Below, one piece after another: positions 24,554-32,369 of a stretch of DNA of 37,189 nt. A model generated the notes under the pieces. It searched no databases. It saw only the letters and a list, made by a program, of their open reading frames with translations, and was not told the DNA's origin. Position 1 is the first letter of the stretch; each line of letters begins with the position of its first letter. This DNA is from Streptomyces sp. Isolate_45 (GTDB taxonomy: Bacteria; Actinomycetota; Actinomycetes; Streptomycetales; Streptomycetaceae): contig NZ_JANFAK020000031.1 of assembly GCF_024721315.2 (NCBI RefSeq), positions 1 through 37,189 on the forward strand. Reading direction: 5' to 3'. The translations under genes were made by a program, and so were the position numbers.

Positions 24554-25996
24554 TCAGACCGCCGTGAGCCGTTCCCATTGCGCCCGGTCCGGTCCCACCG
24601 CGTTCGGCGAGTAGTCCGGCCGCGCCGCCAGCCACCGGGCCACCCGGGCCCGGATACGGGGGTCCGCGTACGCCCGTTCGGGGGGTTCGGCCAGGTGTCG
24701 GACCTTCGCGCGGGCCCGCATCACCTGTGGATCCTCCAGGGCGCAGTCGAACAGGGCGGACACCTCACGGGCCGTTCCCGTACGCCCCGCACGGGTCGCG
24801 AAGCGCTCCCCGATGGCCGTGTCGGCGACGACCTGGAAGTCGAACCAGGGCTTCAGCGTGCGGACGGCCCAGTCGTGGTACTCGGCGGCGAAACGGGCCG
24901 TTCCCGGATCCCGGTGCGCCGACCGGGCCACCCGGTGCGCGGCCCACAGGGCGAGCGAGGTGCCCTGTCCCAGGGTCGGGTTGGTGTGGGTGAGGGCGTC
25001 CCCGACGGGGACGAGGCCGCTCACCACGGGGCCCCGCTCGTCCGCCAGGGCGCTCCACCGGTTGTCGAGGCTCGCCATGGCCAGTACGCCGGAAAGCGGT
25101 TCGGCGCCGGTCTCCAGCCAGGCCGCGCCGGGCGGGAAGGCCCGGGCTGCGGCGTCGAAGACGGCCGGGGTGCGCAGCGCGCCACGGCTGGGGTCGTCGG
25201 TGTGCACGAACAGGGTGACGGCGAAGATCCTGTTGTCGGCCGGGAAGACCGCGCAGCCCGCGAAGGCCCCGCCCGTCACGGTCCACGGCCGGCGCGGCCC
25301 CTCCTCCATGCCGTCGGGCAGCCGGTACCAGCGGCAGAAGTACGCGAGCCCCGTGCGGTGCCGTTCGACGGCGGCGGGACGGCAGCCGGCCGAGGCCAGC
25401 AGGCGCTCGACTCCGCCGCGCCGCCCCCCGGCGTCCACGACCAGGTCCCCTTCGTACGCCCCGTTGCCCGTGGTCAACCCGGTCACCCGGATTCCGGGTC
25501 CTGGTCCTGGTCCTGGTCCGGAATCGCCCCCGGACCAGGACCCGGGTCCGTCCTCGCCGACCGTGACGAGCCCCTCCACGGGTTCCCCGTACCGGGTCAC
25601 CACGCCCTGTTCGGCGCGCAGGGCCGTGGCCAGGGCGCTCTCCAGCACGATGCGGCGCGCCTGGAGCATGACGAGGTCCTCGTCGCCGGGCAGTGCGGGC
25701 GGGCGGGCGTCGAACCAGTCCAGCTCGTGCCGCTCGCGCGCCCCGAGCCGAAGCATCTCGGCGTGCACGTCGGGCAGTTCGCCGAGCAGCACCTTGCGGG
25801 CCGCTCCGAGCAGCGCGTGCGGCTGCGCCGCCTGCGGGACCGTCGGGCGCCGCCAGCGGAAGAAGTCCCGGTCGAGGGCGGTGCCGGGGGCGCGGGTGTC
25901 CCGCTCGAACAGCTCGGCGGTGTGTCCCCGCCGCGCCGCGAGCAGTGCGGTGGCCAGCCCTGCGACGCCTCCGCCGATGACCAGCACGTGTGCCAT
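24554..25996 (-). CDS. FAD-dependent monooxygenase-like protein
   Basis: This 480-residue flavoprotein starts with the FAD Rossmann motif HVLVIGGGVAGLATALLAARRG. VVDAGGRRGGVERLL and a late FAD motif, LVPVGDALTHTNPTLGQGTSLA, resemble PHBH-type hydroxylases and geranylgeranyl reductase-like enzymes. The substrate is unknown. An unusual insert near residues 150-165 contains four Gly-Pro repeats encoded by a six-base repeat and flanked by a long DNA inverted repeat. GGGAG lies five bases before ATG 25996. It lies downstream of a thioredoxin-reductase-like gene but is separated by a 202-bp gap with its own palindrome. Confidence 0.87.
   Translation of the reverse strand: MAHVLVIGGGVAGLATALLAARRGHTAELFERDTRAPGTALDRDFFRWRRPTVPQAAQPHALLGAARKVLLGELPDVHAEMLRLGARERHELDWFDARPPALPGDEDLVMLQARRIVLESALATALRAEQGVVTRYGEPVEGLVTVGEDGPGSWSGGDSGPGPGPGPGIRVTGLTTGNGAYEGDLVVDAGGRRGGVERLLASAGCRPAAVERHRTGLAYFCRWYRLPDGMEEGPRRPWTVTGGAFAGCAVFPADNRIFAVTLFVHTDDPSRGALRTPAVFDAAARAFPPGAAWLETGAEPLSGVLAMASLDNRWSALADERGPVVSGLVPVGDALTHTNPTLGQGTSLALWAAHRVARSAHRDPGTARFAAEYHDWAVRTLKPWFDFQVVADTAIGERFATRAGRTGTAREVSALFDCALEDPQVMRARAKVRHLAEPPERAYADPRIRARVARWLAARPDYSPNAVGPDRAQWERLTAV
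25494..25545. repeat. 14-bp inverted repeat with internal six-base repeats inside a gene
   Basis: CCGGGTCCTGGTCC at 25494-25507 is exactly complementary to GGACCAGGACCCGG at 25532-25545. Between and within the arms, the six-base unit tcctgg repeats, encoding Gly-Pro pairs in the flavoprotein. The transcript could form a very stable hairpin. Confidence 0.9.
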
Positions 25997-26087
25997 TGCG
26001 TCTCCCTGGGCGGCCGATGAACCGTACGACGATCACACCGCCAGAGCCTGCACGGACGGGCCTCGAACGAAACCCGCACGGTTGTCC

Positions 26088-26102
26088 GAATCGCTGCGAT
26101 TC
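26088..26102 (-). promoter_or_regulatory. Palindrome upstream of the FAD monooxygenase-like gene
   Basis: GAATCGC-T-GCGATTC has perfect 7-bp arms and lies about 92 bp before the start at 25996. It is a possible operator; nothing else in this 202-bp gap was recognised. Confidence 0.4.
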
Positions 26103-26198
26103 CGGCCCCGTCCCGGCCAACCCTCCGTCTTGGGCCCGTCGCCGAAATCCCGTCCGCCTCGCGACGTCCGGGCGACGACGGGCGTGTGACCACAGGCC

Positions 26199-27230
26199 CT
26201 ACCGACCGGTCTCCCCCGCACCGCCCGGGACCCCGTCCCGGGCTCCCGCCCCGGCTCCGACCCGCCACGCCGCGACCGCGTCGCGCGTCTCCGCACCGAC
26301 GAGGTCGGCGTTGATCGCGGCGGCCGCGCGCACGCCCTGGGCGGCCGCACCGGACACCTGTTCCACCGGGGAGGTGACGTTCCCCGCGACCCACACGCCC
26401 GGCAGGGCCGTGGCACCGGTGGCCGGCTCGGACTCGACGCACGTACCGATCGGAGCCCCGTCGCGCTCCAGCGTGGTCGTCGGCAGGCCCAGGCCGGTCA
26501 GCACCCCCGAACGGGCGGTGAACCGCGGGGCCACCACCAGCGCCCGGCACTCCACCGTCGCGCCGTCCGCCAGTTCCAGCGCCGTCAGCCGGTCCCCCTC
26601 GACGGTCAGGCCCGTCGCCGTCCCCTCGACCACAGCGATGCCCCGGGCGGCCATCGCCTCCAGGTCCTCGGGGCCGGGCCGCAGGTCGTGCGCGACGAGC
26701 GTCACCCGGGGGCTCCACTGCCGCCACAGCAGCGCCTGGTGCACCGCGAGCGGACCGGTCGCGAGGACCGCCAAGGGCTGGTCCCGCACCTCCCAGCCGT
26801 GGCAGTACGGGCAGTGCAGCACGTCCCGTCCCCAGCGCTCCCGCAGGCCGGGCAGCTCCGGGAGTTCGTCCACCAGCCCGGTCGCGACGAGCAGCCGCCG
26901 CGCCCGGACGGACGAACCGTCCGCGCAGCGCACCAGGAAGCCGCCGCCCTCCTCCCGGTCGGCGGCGACGGCGGTCCCCGCGCGCCCGGACCGGAACCGC
27001 GCCCCGTACCCGGCGGCCTCCTCACGGCCGAGGGCCGACAGGCGGGCGGGGCTCTCGCCGTCATGGCCGAGGTATCCGTGCAGGTGGGCGGCGGGGGCGT
27101 TGCGCGGGGTCCCGGAGTCGAGCACCAGCACCGATCTGCGGGCCCGGGCCAGGGTCAGCGCCCCGGCGAGGCCGGCGGCCCCGCCGCCCACGATCACCAC
27201 GTCGTATTCGGCCCGCGTCACGTTGTCCAT
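26199..27230 (-). CDS. Thioredoxin reductase-like FAD/NAD(P) oxidoreductase
   Basis: This 343-residue two-nucleotide-fold flavoprotein has FAD motif VVIVGGGAAGLAGALTLARA, the redox pair Cys140-Pro-Tyr-Cys143 in LHCPYCHGWEVRD, and a C-terminal GVWVAGNVTSPVEQVSGAAAQG that closes the FAD site. The NAD(P) motif after the CxxC is weak (LAVLATGPLAVHQALL), where typical reductases have GxGxxA. It may therefore act as a disulfide oxidase like those in natural-product clusters rather than as a NADPH-linked reductase. ATG 27230 lacks a ribosome site. It is divergent from a NUDIX gene with a shared palindrome. Confidence 0.87.
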   Translation of the reverse strand: MDNVTRAEYDVVIVGGGAAGLAGALTLARARRSVLVLDSGTPRNAPAAHLHGYLGHDGESPARLSALGREEAAGYGARFRSGRAGTAVAADREEGGGFLVRCADGSSVRARRLLVATGLVDELPELPGLRERWGRDVLHCPYCHGWEVRDQPLAVLATGPLAVHQALLWRQWSPRVTLVAHDLRPGPEDLEAMAARGIAVVEGTATGLTVEGDRLTALELADGATVECRALVVAPRFTARSGVLTGLGLPTTTLERDGAPIGTCVESEPATGATALPGVWVAGNVTSPVEQVSGAAAQGVRAAAAINADLVGAETRDAVAAWRVGAGAGARDGVPGGAGETGR

Positions 27231-27260
27231 GGCCGTGAGGGTGCGCCCGGACGGCGGTGC

Positions 27261-27290
27261 TTGACAAATCATGTTGCCGAACCGGCAAAT
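27261..27290 (+). promoter_or_regulatory. Promoter with operator in the spacer, NUDIX gene
   Basis: A perfect -35 box TTGACA (27261-27266) is followed 18 bp later by GCAAAT (27285-27290), seven bases before the NUDIX ATG at 27297, which suits a leaderless transcript. The palindrome TTGCCG-AAC-CGGCAA fills 27274-27288, between the two boxes. It is also in the upstream region of the divergent flavoprotein gene, so one regulator may control both. Confidence 0.55.
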
Positions 27291-27296
27291 GGAGCC

Positions 27297-27785
27297 ATGA
27301 CCGAAGGGAACGAACGCCCCGAACGAGCCGCCCCCCGCCCCCACGCCGTGGTCGGCGTCGGACTGATCGTGATCGGGTCCGACAACCGGATCCTGCTCGG
27401 CCAGGCACACGACGGCCGCTGGGAACTCCCGGGCGGCAAGGTCGACCCCGGGGAGGACTTCGAGCAGGCCGCCGCCCGCGAACTGGCCGAGGAGACGGAC
27501 CTGCGTGCCGCGCCCGGGGACGTCGAGGTGCTCGCCGTCGGGTTCGACTCGGCATCCGGGGTGACCCGGCTGACGGCGGCGGCCGTGACCCGCGCCGCCA
27601 CGGGCACGCCCCGCGTCACCGAACCACACAAGATCGCCCGCTGGCAGTGGTTCGCCCCGGCCGGGATCCCGGCGGAGCTGTACGCCCCCACGGCCGCGGT
27701 GTTGCACAGTTGGCGCCCGGACCTCACACCCCCGCCACGGGGCAGCTCGTACGCCTGCCGCGCCACACCGACCGCCGGTTCCTGA
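27297..27785 (+). CDS. NUDIX hydrolase
   Basis: This 162-residue enzyme of the MutT fold hydrolyses a nucleoside diphosphate linked to another group. The Nudix box is at residues 47-69, GKVDPGEDFEQAAARELAEE then TDL. The metal-binding RE..EE acids are intact, but the usual Gly of the final EExGU is Asp. The preceding RWELPGGKV strand is typical of the 8-oxo-dGTP/CTP-type group. The start is ATG 27297, probably leaderless. It is divergent from the thioredoxin reductase-like gene and may share a redox-stress signal with it. Confidence 0.92.
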   Translation: MTEGNERPERAAPRPHAVVGVGLIVIGSDNRILLGQAHDGRWELPGGKVDPGEDFEQAAARELAEETDLRAAPGDVEVLAVGFDSASGVTRLTAAAVTRAATGTPRVTEPHKIARWQWFAPAGIPAELYAPTAAVLHSWRPDLTPPPRGSSYACRATPTAGS

Positions 27786-27800
27786 CCCCGTCCGCCGTCC

Positions 27801-27840
27801 CCGGCCCGGCCCGACCCGACCCGGCCCGACCCGACCCGGA
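27801..27840. repeat. 15-bp tandem repeat between convergent genes
   Basis: ccggcccgacccgac occurs exactly twice, at 27806-27820 and 27821-27835, within a longer run of CCCGG/CCCGA pentamers between the NUDIX and GPP34 genes. Confidence 0.75.
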
Positions 27841-27875
27841 CCCGGGCCCGGTCGGCCGTGCCCCGGCCCCGGGCC

Positions 27876-28538
27876 TCAGACTGTGGCCGCCACGAAGGTG
27901 GCGACGGTGGCCGCGACCACCGCGGCCTGCATGTCGCGGATGGCCGCACGGACGCTCTCGGCCGCCCACTGGCCCGTGGCTATCTCCTGCATCCTCGGGG
28001 CCACCGTCTTGCCCACCGGTCCCGGGAAGGCCAACCGGTGCAGTTTGGCCGAGTGGAGCAGGGAGATCAGCCCCGCCGTGCGCTCGTCCGGCTCGGCGCC
28101 CTCCAGGACGACCGCGGCGAGCCGCTCCCGCAGTGCGCTCTCCACGGAGCCGTCGGCCTCGGGATGGTGCCGTCGCGGGAACACCCCGAGGACCTTCCGC
28201 ACCTCCTCGACGACCAGCCCGCGCTCCTCCAGGCTCTCCAGGGCGGCGCCGACCGCCTTGCTGTTGTCCTTGGTCAGCCATTCCGTCACCCGGCGCTTGT
28301 CCCGGCCCCGAAGCCACGCCTGTATCAACAGCAGCCTGCTGTCCAGCAGTTTCTCACCGGTGGGAGTGGGATCGACGAGCGTCAGGTACTTGCCCGACAC
28401 CGACACCCGCTCCGCCAGGACGAGTTCGAGCAGGATGCCACCCGCCACGGCCCATCCCGCCGCCTGCCGCTGCTTCGCCGCCCCGGACTCGTCGTCCAGG
28501 GACAACAACATGATCTCCTCGGCCAGCGTGATCGCCAT
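27876..28538 (-). CDS. GPP34/GOLPH3-family phosphoprotein
   Basis: This 220-residue helical protein belongs to the Golgi phosphoprotein 3 (Vps74) family. Evidence is the opening TLAEEIMLLSLDDESGAAK, GILLELVLAERV, LLDSRLLLIQAWLRGRDKRRV and the LEERGLVVEEVRKVLGVFPRR hairpin region. In eukaryotes these proteins bind PI4P and retain glycosyltransferases in the Golgi. In actinomycetes they are common, but their role is unknown. It is likely peripheral to the membrane; the alanine/valine-rich C-terminus (AAVVAATVATFVAATV) may insert. GAGGGGG precedes ATG 28538. Confidence 0.9.
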   Translation of the reverse strand: MAITLAEEIMLLSLDDESGAAKQRQAAGWAVAGGILLELVLAERVSVSGKYLTLVDPTPTGEKLLDSRLLLIQAWLRGRDKRRVTEWLTKDNSKAVGAALESLEERGLVVEEVRKVLGVFPRRHHPEADGSVESALRERLAAVVLEGAEPDERTAGLISLLHSAKLHRLAFPGPVGKTVAPRMQEIATGQWAAESVRAAIRDMQAAVVAATVATFVAATV

Positions 28539-28651
28539 GACCGCCCCCTCACCCCGTCACCGCACCTGTCTCACCAGGTAGGACGACCGGCGACCACCCG
28601 GAGTTCCGGCCCCTCGCACGGGAGTTCCCACCCGGCACCGGAGCGCCCCCT

Positions 28652-30712
28652 TCAGGCGCGGCGTCCGACCTGCGGAGCGAAGTTGCCGTCGGCCAGGTCC
28701 TCCGCGAGCAGCCGCTTCGCGATCGCGTCGGCCGCCATCCTCAGTTCGGCGCTGCGCGGCCGGCCGCGGTCCTTCTCCAACCGGTCTCCGAGCCACTGCG
28801 CCCACGCCTCCGAGATGACGTCGGCCTCGCGCTGCCCGGCCCGGGTCAGGGAGAAGAAGTGGCCGTCGCGGGTGAGGTAGCCCTCCTCCACCATCCGGTC
28901 GTAGACGGGGAGCAGGACCTCGGGCGGCACGGAGCGCCGCCCCGCGATGAGGCCGAGGCTCGCGTGGCCGATGGTGCGGGTCATCCTCTCGACCTGCATG
29001 ACCGCCCACGCGCCCCCCATGTCCAGTCGGGTGTCGGAGGCGTTCACGATGCCGCGCGCGTCCTCGGGGCCCATGTTCCGTACGAGTTTCCCGACGGCCA
29101 GCTCCAGCAGCTTGGCGGAGTTCCCGGAGGCCGTGGCGGGCGAGGCGAAGCCGTCGCCCATGTCGGTGGATCCGGCGCGGGCCGAGTCCCGCAGCTTTAC
29201 CTCCTTGAGGAAGAGCGCGACCACGAAGCCGAACACGGCCACCGGCACCGTCCACAGGAACACCGTCTGGAGGGTGTCGGCGTACGCCGCGATGACCGGG
29301 CCGGCCGCGTCCGGCTCCAGTCCGCGCACTCCCAGCGGGCTCTGCGCGGCCGCGGCCAGCCGCGCCGGGTCCTCCCCGGTGCCGCGCGCCGCCTCGGCGA
29401 CCGCCGTCTTCAGGGCGGGCGCCAGGGTGTTGGCGTAGATGGTGCCGAACACCGCGGTCCCGAAGGCGCTGCCGAGCGTACGGAAGAACGTGACGCCGGA
29501 GGTGGCCGTGCCGAGGTCGGCGTAGTCGACGGTGTTCTGCACGACGATGGTCAGCACCTGCATGCACAGGCCGATCCCGGTGCCCAGCACGAACATGTAG
29601 AGGGACGCCAGCCAGGCGCTGGTGTCCGGTCCCATCTGCGACAACAGGTACAGCCCGAGGCCCATCACCGCGCAGCCGAGGATGGGGAAGATCCGGTAGC
29701 GGCCGGTCTTGCTGACGAAGTTGCCGCTGAAGACGGAGGCGATGAGCAGCCCGATGACCATCGGCAGGGTCCGGACGCCGGAGACGGTGGCCGAGTCCCC
29801 GTCCACGTACTGCAGGTACGTCGGCAGGAAGGTCAACGCGCCGAGCATCGCGAAGCCGACGACGAAGCTCAGGACGGAACAGATCGAGAAGACCGGATTG
29901 CCGAACAGCCTCATGGGGAGCATAGGTTCCGCGGCCCGGGTCTCCACGACGCAGAACAGCGCCAGGGCCACCACACCGACCGCGAACAGCCCGATGATCA
30001 TCGGGGAGCTCCAGGCGTACTCGTTGCCGCCCCAGCTCGTGCCCAGGATCAGGGCGCTCGCACCGACCGAGACCAGCGCGATGCCGAGGTAGTCGATCAC
30101 GGTCTTGCCGGGCGCCCGGACCGCTGGGATGGTCCGCGCGGCCGCGATCACCACGAGGATGGCGATGGGCACGTTGACGTAGAAGCACCAGCGCCAGCTG
30201 AGGGAGTCGGTGAACAGCCCGCCCAGCAAAGGCCCGATGACGGTGGCCACGCCGAAGACGGCGCCGATGGCGCCCTGGTACTTGCCCCGTTCGCGCAGCG
30301 GCACCACGTCGGCGATCAGCGCCATCGCGGTGACCATCAGACCGCCGGCTCCGACGCCCTGGAGGCCGCGCCACAGGATCAGCAGCGTCATGTTGCTCGC
30401 GAAGCCGCACAGGAAGGAACCGGTGATGAAGACGATCGCCGAGATCTGGAAGATCAGTTTGCGCCCGAAGACGTCACCGAACTTGCCGACCAGCACCGTC
30501 GAGACGGTCTCCGCGAGGAGGTAGGCGGTCACCACCCACGACATGTGGTCGCCGCCGCCGAGGTCCGCCACGATGGTGGGCAGCGCGGTGCCCACGATGG
30601 TCTGGTCGAGTGCGGCGAGCAGCACACCCAGCATGATCGTGCCGAAGATGACGTTGCGCCGCCGCCGGTCGAGCACGGGGGGCGCGGGGGCCGTGGCGGT
30701 GGCTGTGGTCAC
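28652..30712 (-). CDS. DHA2-family MFS exporter with extra C-terminal winged-helix-like domain
   Basis: The first ~520 residues form a 14-TM drug/H+ antiporter: motif GTIMLGVLLAALDQTIVGTA, the loop GKFGDVFGRKL, RGLQGVGAGGLMV and FGVATVIGPLLGGL. An extension of about 160 residues follows the last helix. Part of it (LLPVYDRMVEEGYLTRDG, then FFSLTRAGQREADVI) reads like a MarR/PadR wing-helix, followed by a charged helix. Export of a drug or metabolite is likely, and the tail may sense or regulate. I chose GTG 30712 (VTTATATAPAP); an ATG at 30748 is in frame and possible. It lies 72 bp downstream of the GH4 gene on the same strand. Confidence 0.88.
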   Translation of the reverse strand: MTTATATAPAPPVLDRRRRNVIFGTIMLGVLLAALDQTIVGTALPTIVADLGGGDHMSWVVTAYLLAETVSTVLVGKFGDVFGRKLIFQISAIVFITGSFLCGFASNMTLLILWRGLQGVGAGGLMVTAMALIADVVPLRERGKYQGAIGAVFGVATVIGPLLGGLFTDSLSWRWCFYVNVPIAILVVIAAARTIPAVRAPGKTVIDYLGIALVSVGASALILGTSWGGNEYAWSSPMIIGLFAVGVVALALFCVVETRAAEPMLPMRLFGNPVFSICSVLSFVVGFAMLGALTFLPTYLQYVDGDSATVSGVRTLPMVIGLLIASVFSGNFVSKTGRYRIFPILGCAVMGLGLYLLSQMGPDTSAWLASLYMFVLGTGIGLCMQVLTIVVQNTVDYADLGTATSGVTFFRTLGSAFGTAVFGTIYANTLAPALKTAVAEAARGTGEDPARLAAAAQSPLGVRGLEPDAAGPVIAAYADTLQTVFLWTVPVAVFGFVVALFLKEVKLRDSARAGSTDMGDGFASPATASGNSAKLLELAVGKLVRNMGPEDARGIVNASDTRLDMGGAWAVMQVERMTRTIGHASLGLIAGRRSVPPEVLLPVYDRMVEEGYLTRDGHFFSLTRAGQREADVISEAWAQWLGDRLEKDRGRPRSAELRMAADAIAKRLLAEDLADGNFAPQVGRRA

Positions 30713-30784
30713 ATCTCGCACTCTCACAGCGCCCCCGCCGTCCCGCATGCGGCACGAGGCCGTACGGGTGACCCCGGCCCGGGA

Positions 30785-32140
30785 TCAGCGCAGGTGGGCG
30801 AGGCCCGGATGTTCCGCGGCGTAGCCGTCGAGCAGCTTTCTGGCCACGGTCACGGAGTCGACCAGCGGGTGCAGGGCGAAGGCCTTGACGGCGTCCGCCC
30901 GCGAGCCGCTCTCCGCAGCGGCCAGCACCTCACGTTCCACCGCCTTGACCGAGGTCACCAGACCCACCGCGTGCAGGGGCAGCGGGGCCACGGCGACCGG
31001 GTGGGCGCCGTTCGCGTCGACGAGGCAGGGCACCTCGATGACCGCCTCCGCGTCGAGGACCGACAGCGTGCCCCGGTTGCGGACGTTGAGGATCAAGGTG
31101 GCGCGTTCGTCCCGGGCGATGGCCCGCATCAGGGCGAGGGCGACCTTCTCGTAGCCGCCGGACTCCAGGTCGCTCTCGTCGCGCTCGCCGACGCCGGCCG
31201 CCTCCCGGTTCTCGGCCATGTACGTGGCCTCCCGTTCGGCCCGCGTCCGGTCCCAGGCCGAGAGCGCCGAGGCGGCGGAGGTCCCGGCGCCCCCCGCCTC
31301 GGCGTAGAAGCTCCGCTGCTGGTCGCGCAGGAAGGCGCCGCGCGTCTGTTCGGCCTCCTGGTACGCCCGTACGGTGTCACGGTTGAAGTAGTAGTAGTGC
31401 AGGTACTCGTTCGGGATCGCCCCCAGCGAGCGCAGCCAGTCCGCCCCGAACAGCCGGCCCTCCTCGAAGGACTCCAGCGCCTCGGTGTCGGCCAGCAGCC
31501 GGGGCAGTTCGTCGCGACCGGCGATCCGCAGGCCGCGCACCCAGCCGAGGTGGTTGAGGCCGACGTAGTCGATCCAGGCGTCCTGCGGACGGGCGCCGAG
31601 CAGCCGGGCGATCCGGCGGCCGAGCCCGACCGGCGAGTCGCAGATGCCGATGACCCGGTCGCCCAGTTCCCGGGCCATCGCCTCGGTGACCACGCCGGCC
31701 GGATTCGTGAAGTTGATGACCCAGGCCTCGGGCGCCGTACGGGCGATCCTGCGCGCGATCTCCCGGGCCACCGGCACGGTGCGCAGGCCGTACGCGACAC
31801 CCCCCGCGCCGACCGTCTCCTGACCCAGCACACCCTCGGCCAGGGCCACCCGTTCGTCCGCGGCCCGGCCCTCCAGGCCGCCGACGCGGATGGCGGAGAA
31901 GACGAAGTCGGCCCCGCGCAGCGCCTCGTCAAGGTCCCGGGTGGCGGTGACCGTCGGGGCGTCCGACACACCGGCGGCGGCCGCCTGGCCCGCGAGCACC
32001 CGGGCCATGGCCGTGAGCCGACCGGGATCCTCGTCGTACAGGGTCACGTGTGACACCCGGCCCTCGGCGTGGTCCCCGAGGAGTGCTCCGTAAACGAGCG
32101 GGACGCGGAATCCGCCCCCGCCGAGGATCGTCAACCGCAC
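30785..32140 (-). CDS. GH4 family 6-phospho-beta-glucosidase-like hydrolase
   Basis: This 451-residue GH4 enzyme cleaves glycosides by an NAD- and Mn-dependent redox elimination. The N-terminal NAD fold is VRLTILGGGGFRVPLVYGAL. INFTNPAGVVTEA binds substrate and cofactor. Metal ligands are expected at Cys167 (GICDSPVGL) and His197 (GLNHLGWV). PNEYLHYYYFNRD is also characteristic. The phospho-beta-glucosidase branch fits best, though the absence of a nearby PTS leaves phosphate dependence open. The start is GTG 32140; a TTG two codons later has better spacing to AAGAGG. An operator-like repeat array lies 118-173 bp upstream. Confidence 0.9.
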   Translation of the reverse strand: MRLTILGGGGFRVPLVYGALLGDHAEGRVSHVTLYDEDPGRLTAMARVLAGQAAAAGVSDAPTVTATRDLDEALRGADFVFSAIRVGGLEGRAADERVALAEGVLGQETVGAGGVAYGLRTVPVAREIARRIARTAPEAWVINFTNPAGVVTEAMARELGDRVIGICDSPVGLGRRIARLLGARPQDAWIDYVGLNHLGWVRGLRIAGRDELPRLLADTEALESFEEGRLFGADWLRSLGAIPNEYLHYYYFNRDTVRAYQEAEQTRGAFLRDQQRSFYAEAGGAGTSAASALSAWDRTRAEREATYMAENREAAGVGERDESDLESGGYEKVALALMRAIARDERATLILNVRNRGTLSVLDAEAVIEVPCLVDANGAHPVAVAPLPLHAVGLVTSVKAVEREVLAAAESGSRADAVKAFALHPLVDSVTVARKLLDGYAAEHPGLAHLR

Positions 32141-32257
32141 GCCTCTTACCGCCCTTTCGCCATCACCACCGAACCCACCGGGAACCACCAGGAACCGCCG
32201 GAACCGCCAGATCCCACCGGAGCCCACGGTCCGCGCCGCAGCCCCCGGACACGAACG

Positions 32258-32313
32258 ATGCCACGGTCCGCGGCATCCGCGCGTGACGCGGATCGTGGCA
32301 CGGATCGTGGCAT
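32258..32313 (-). promoter_or_regulatory. Repeat array upstream of the GH4 gene
   Basis: GGATCGTGGCAC (32290-32301) and GGATCGTGGCAT (32302-32313) are tandem 12-bp repeats. ATGCCACGGTCC at 32258-32269 is the inverted copy with one change. ATCCGCG-CGTGA-CGCGGAT lies between them. The layout suits a LacI- or GntR-type sugar regulator acting by looping or cooperative binding. Further ggaacc(a/g)cc repeats lie at 32178-32206. Confidence 0.5.
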
Positions 32314-32316
32314 CCA

Positions 32317-32336
32317 CGCGGTGGCAACCCACCGCG
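32317..32336 (-). terminator. Hairpin downstream of the XRE-MmyB gene
   Basis: CGCGGTGG (32317-32324) and CCACCGCG (32329-32336) form a perfect 8-bp stem with a CAAC tetraloop, 33 bp after the stop of the leftward regulator. It would also separate that gene from GH4. Confidence 0.6.
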
Positions 32337-32369
32337 ACACCCGGGCCGAGGGCCTGTGCCCCCGGCCGG

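Noticed and set aside
28859..32053. Very long open frame on the plus strand, 1064 codons
   Set aside because: It lies antisense to the MFS and GH4 genes, is extremely Gly/Arg/Asp-rich, and has no recognisable domain. It is a high-GC shadow frame.
24554..32140. A biosynthetic gene cluster from the flavoproteins, NUDIX, exporter and GH4
   Set aside because: There is no scaffold enzyme (PKS, NRPS, terpene cyclase, RiPP precursor). Genes face both ways with separate promoters.
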